Shown one piece after another: positions 5,601-6,356 of a stretch of DNA of 6,356 bases; the stretch's first letter is position 1; each line of letters begins with the position of its first letter. The position numbers and the translations under genes were made by a program. Source of the DNA: Candidatus Methanomethylophilaceae archaeon (GTDB lineage: Archaea > Thermoplasmatota > Thermoplasmata > Methanomassiliicoccales > Methanomethylophilaceae). The DNA lies in assembly GCA_007116915.1 (NCBI GenBank), contig SKHQ01000045.1, positions 1 to 6,356 on the forward strand, given 5' to 3'. The notes beneath the pieces were generated by a model. That model did not search any database. It worked only from the letters and a program-made list of their open reading frames with translations, and was not told the origin of the DNA.

Positions 5601-5820
5601 AAAAAAATTATTTTATTATTGTCTATTTTGTTTTTTCCTCTAGGCATCTAAATCATGTGTGAAATAGTGGTTTATTCAAACAATTCAAGAAGAATTTTTT
5701 CATGCATTTAGTAAGTTCACTTAAGGCCTCAATGGGAAAATTTCAATTCGACTTATCTCTACTCAACTAGACTTGATTAATATGAATTCGATGTGAAAAA
5801 CCCATTATAGATTAACGATT

Positions 5821-5862
5821 TGATGCTTCACCGCATCATAAACTGGATCAGTTCTTTTTTTT
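5821..5862 (+). terminator. Tandem hairpins with T8 tract, an orphan terminator
   Basis: TGATGC-TTCACC-GCATCA (5821-5838) is followed by AACTG-GAT-CAGTT (5841-5853), one C, and eight T residues (5855-5862). On the plus strand this has the form of a terminator, yet no plus-strand protein gene lies between 5307 and here, so it may end a small noncoding RNA. A possible TATA-like element (TTAATAT, 5777-5783) lies upstream. Confidence 0.4.
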
Positions 5863-5929
5863 CTATATTAATGTTCAATTGGTAATGCTGATTTTGAGAT
5901 TAAAAATAAATTCAGACAATAGAATTTTA

Positions 5930-5947
5930 AATTGTTTGGAAACAATT
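5930..5947. promoter_or_regulatory. 8-2-8 palindromic operator candidate over the CARF-like gene promoter
   Basis: AATTGTTT-GG-AAACAATT is a perfect inverted repeat ending 28 bases before the ATG at 5976. The right half contains GGAAACA (5938-5944, BRE-like) and runs into ATTATCA (5945-5951), centred about 28 bases before the start, so the palindrome covers the likely TFB/TBP site. A dimer bound here would be expected to block initiation. Autoregulation by the downstream protein, if it carries a winged helix, is an inference. Confidence 0.5.
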
Positions 5948-5975
5948 ATCAACGTATTCAAAGCATCTTCAATTC

Positions 5976-6356
5976 ATGGGGAAAACTAAGACGCTCGTTG
6001 CTATGGTGGATGCGTCGGAAGAAAGCAGAGATTCGGTCATCTCCTATGCTACAAACTACAAGCCGACAGCCATAATTCTGTTTTTCAGTACTTCAGGCTA
6101 TGAGAGATGGGGAGATCAACTAGCTAAGGAGATCTCATCCTTTAATTTGGAAACAATCACGTTGCCCGATGAGTACGATGTGCAGGACATGTTCAAGAAG
6201 ATCAAGTCAACGCTAACGGAGAGGGATTTCGATGAGGAGTACCACTTCCATCTTAGCTCTGGGACCAATCTGATGGCGGCCGCATTGGCGATGGCCTCCG
6301 CGTTATTCAACAACAACACGTTCCTGACATACAAGGATGAATCCGCTGACGTGGGG
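5976..6356 (+). CDS. CARF-like Rossmann-fold protein, C-terminus beyond the window
   Basis: An open frame of 127 codons runs off the right edge without a stop. The visible part alternates strands and helices: KTLVAMVD (5-12), AIILFFSTSGYERWG (32-46), a helix with QLAKEI, LETITLP (58-64), and the diagnostic-looking HFHLSSGTNLMAAALAMASAL (90-110), then TFLTYKD. The strand followed by (S/T)-(S/G)-G-T-(N/K)-x-M and a helix is the signature of CARF domains, which bind cyclic oligoadenylates in Csm6/Csx1, Csa3 and related archaeal CARF-wHTH proteins. The effector or DNA-binding domain that would decide its job lies beyond 6356. ATG 5976 follows an AT-rich promoter and is the first start in the frame consistent with the beta-1 strand. 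The gene's base composition returns towards that of the left block. A CARF-wHTH regulator is the simplest reading; a CARF nuclease is the alternative. Confidence 0.55.
   Translation, partial: MGKTKTLVAMVDASEESRDSVISYATNYKPTAIILFFSTSGYERWGDQLAKEISSFNLETITLPDEYDVQDMFKKIKSTLTERDFDEEYHFHLSSGTNLMAAALAMASALFNNNTFLTYKDESADVG

Larger units (their letters stand above)
5601..5975. other. AT-rich noncoding stretch between divergent genes
   Basis: These 375 bases separate the minus-strand zinc-ribbon gene from the plus-strand CARF-like gene. No convincing protein gene is seen; the longest noticed item is an 18-codon frame at 5655-5711. The stretch contains poly-T/poly-A tracts near 5601-5640 (probable zinc-ribbon promoter region), two small hairpins followed by T8 (5821-5862) and the palindrome over the CARF-like gene promoter. 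No CRISPR-like direct repeats are present. Confidence 0.65.

Noticed and set aside
5655..5711. 18-codon frame beginning MCEIVVYS
   Set aside because: Very short, no ribosome-binding or promoter signal placed for it, and no recognisable motif.
5307..5975. CRISPR array suspected because of the CARF-like gene
   Set aside because: No regularly spaced direct repeats of 20 bases or more are visible in the AT-rich DNA.

Overview
The window looks archaeal, most likely a euryarchaeote of the Thermoplasmatota/Methanomassiliicoccales type (the exact group is an inference). Several genes have a BRE/TATA-like element centred about 26 bases before the start codon and no Shine-Dalgarno sequence, which fits leaderless transcripts. 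The tRNAs carry no encoded CCA. The proteins in the left part (RCK regulator, CPA2 antiporter, nitrilase, ammonia-type NAD synthetase) are of kinds common in archaea.

Left part (1-4440), a GC-richer housekeeping block. A leftward operon begins near 3461: a nitrilase-family amidohydrolase, then a CPA2 cation/proton antiporter, then a TrkA-type RCK protein with a USP-like C-terminal half. The three genes overlap by ATGA at both junctions. A tRNA-Ser(GGA), cut by the window edge, follows 19 bases after the last stop and has its own likely promoter inside the end of the RCK gene. Diverging from the operon across an 84-base gap is nadE, NH3-dependent NAD+ synthetase, followed by a complete tRNA-Glu(CTC).

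Right part (4441-6356), an accessory-looking block. Base composition drops sharply after the tRNA-Glu. It holds a run of palindromes and inverted repeats (4580-4677), a stand-alone EVE/PUA-like protein resembling the N-terminal reader domain of Mrr-type restriction enzymes but without a nuclease domain, a 59-residue zinc-ribbon protein on the opposite strand, about 375 bases of AT-rich DNA with an orphan hairpin-plus-T8 terminator, and the first 127 codons of a CARF-like protein running off the right edge. An 8-2-8 palindrome sits over the likely promoter of the CARF-like gene.

Two themes stand out. Nitrilase (which may release ammonia), NadE (which uses ammonia), the antiporter and its nucleotide-sensing RCK regulator form a compact ammonia/NAD/ion group. 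The block to the right of the tRNA-Glu looks like the edge of an integrated or defence-related island, pairing a modified-base-reader-like protein with a signalling-nucleotide-sensor-like protein.
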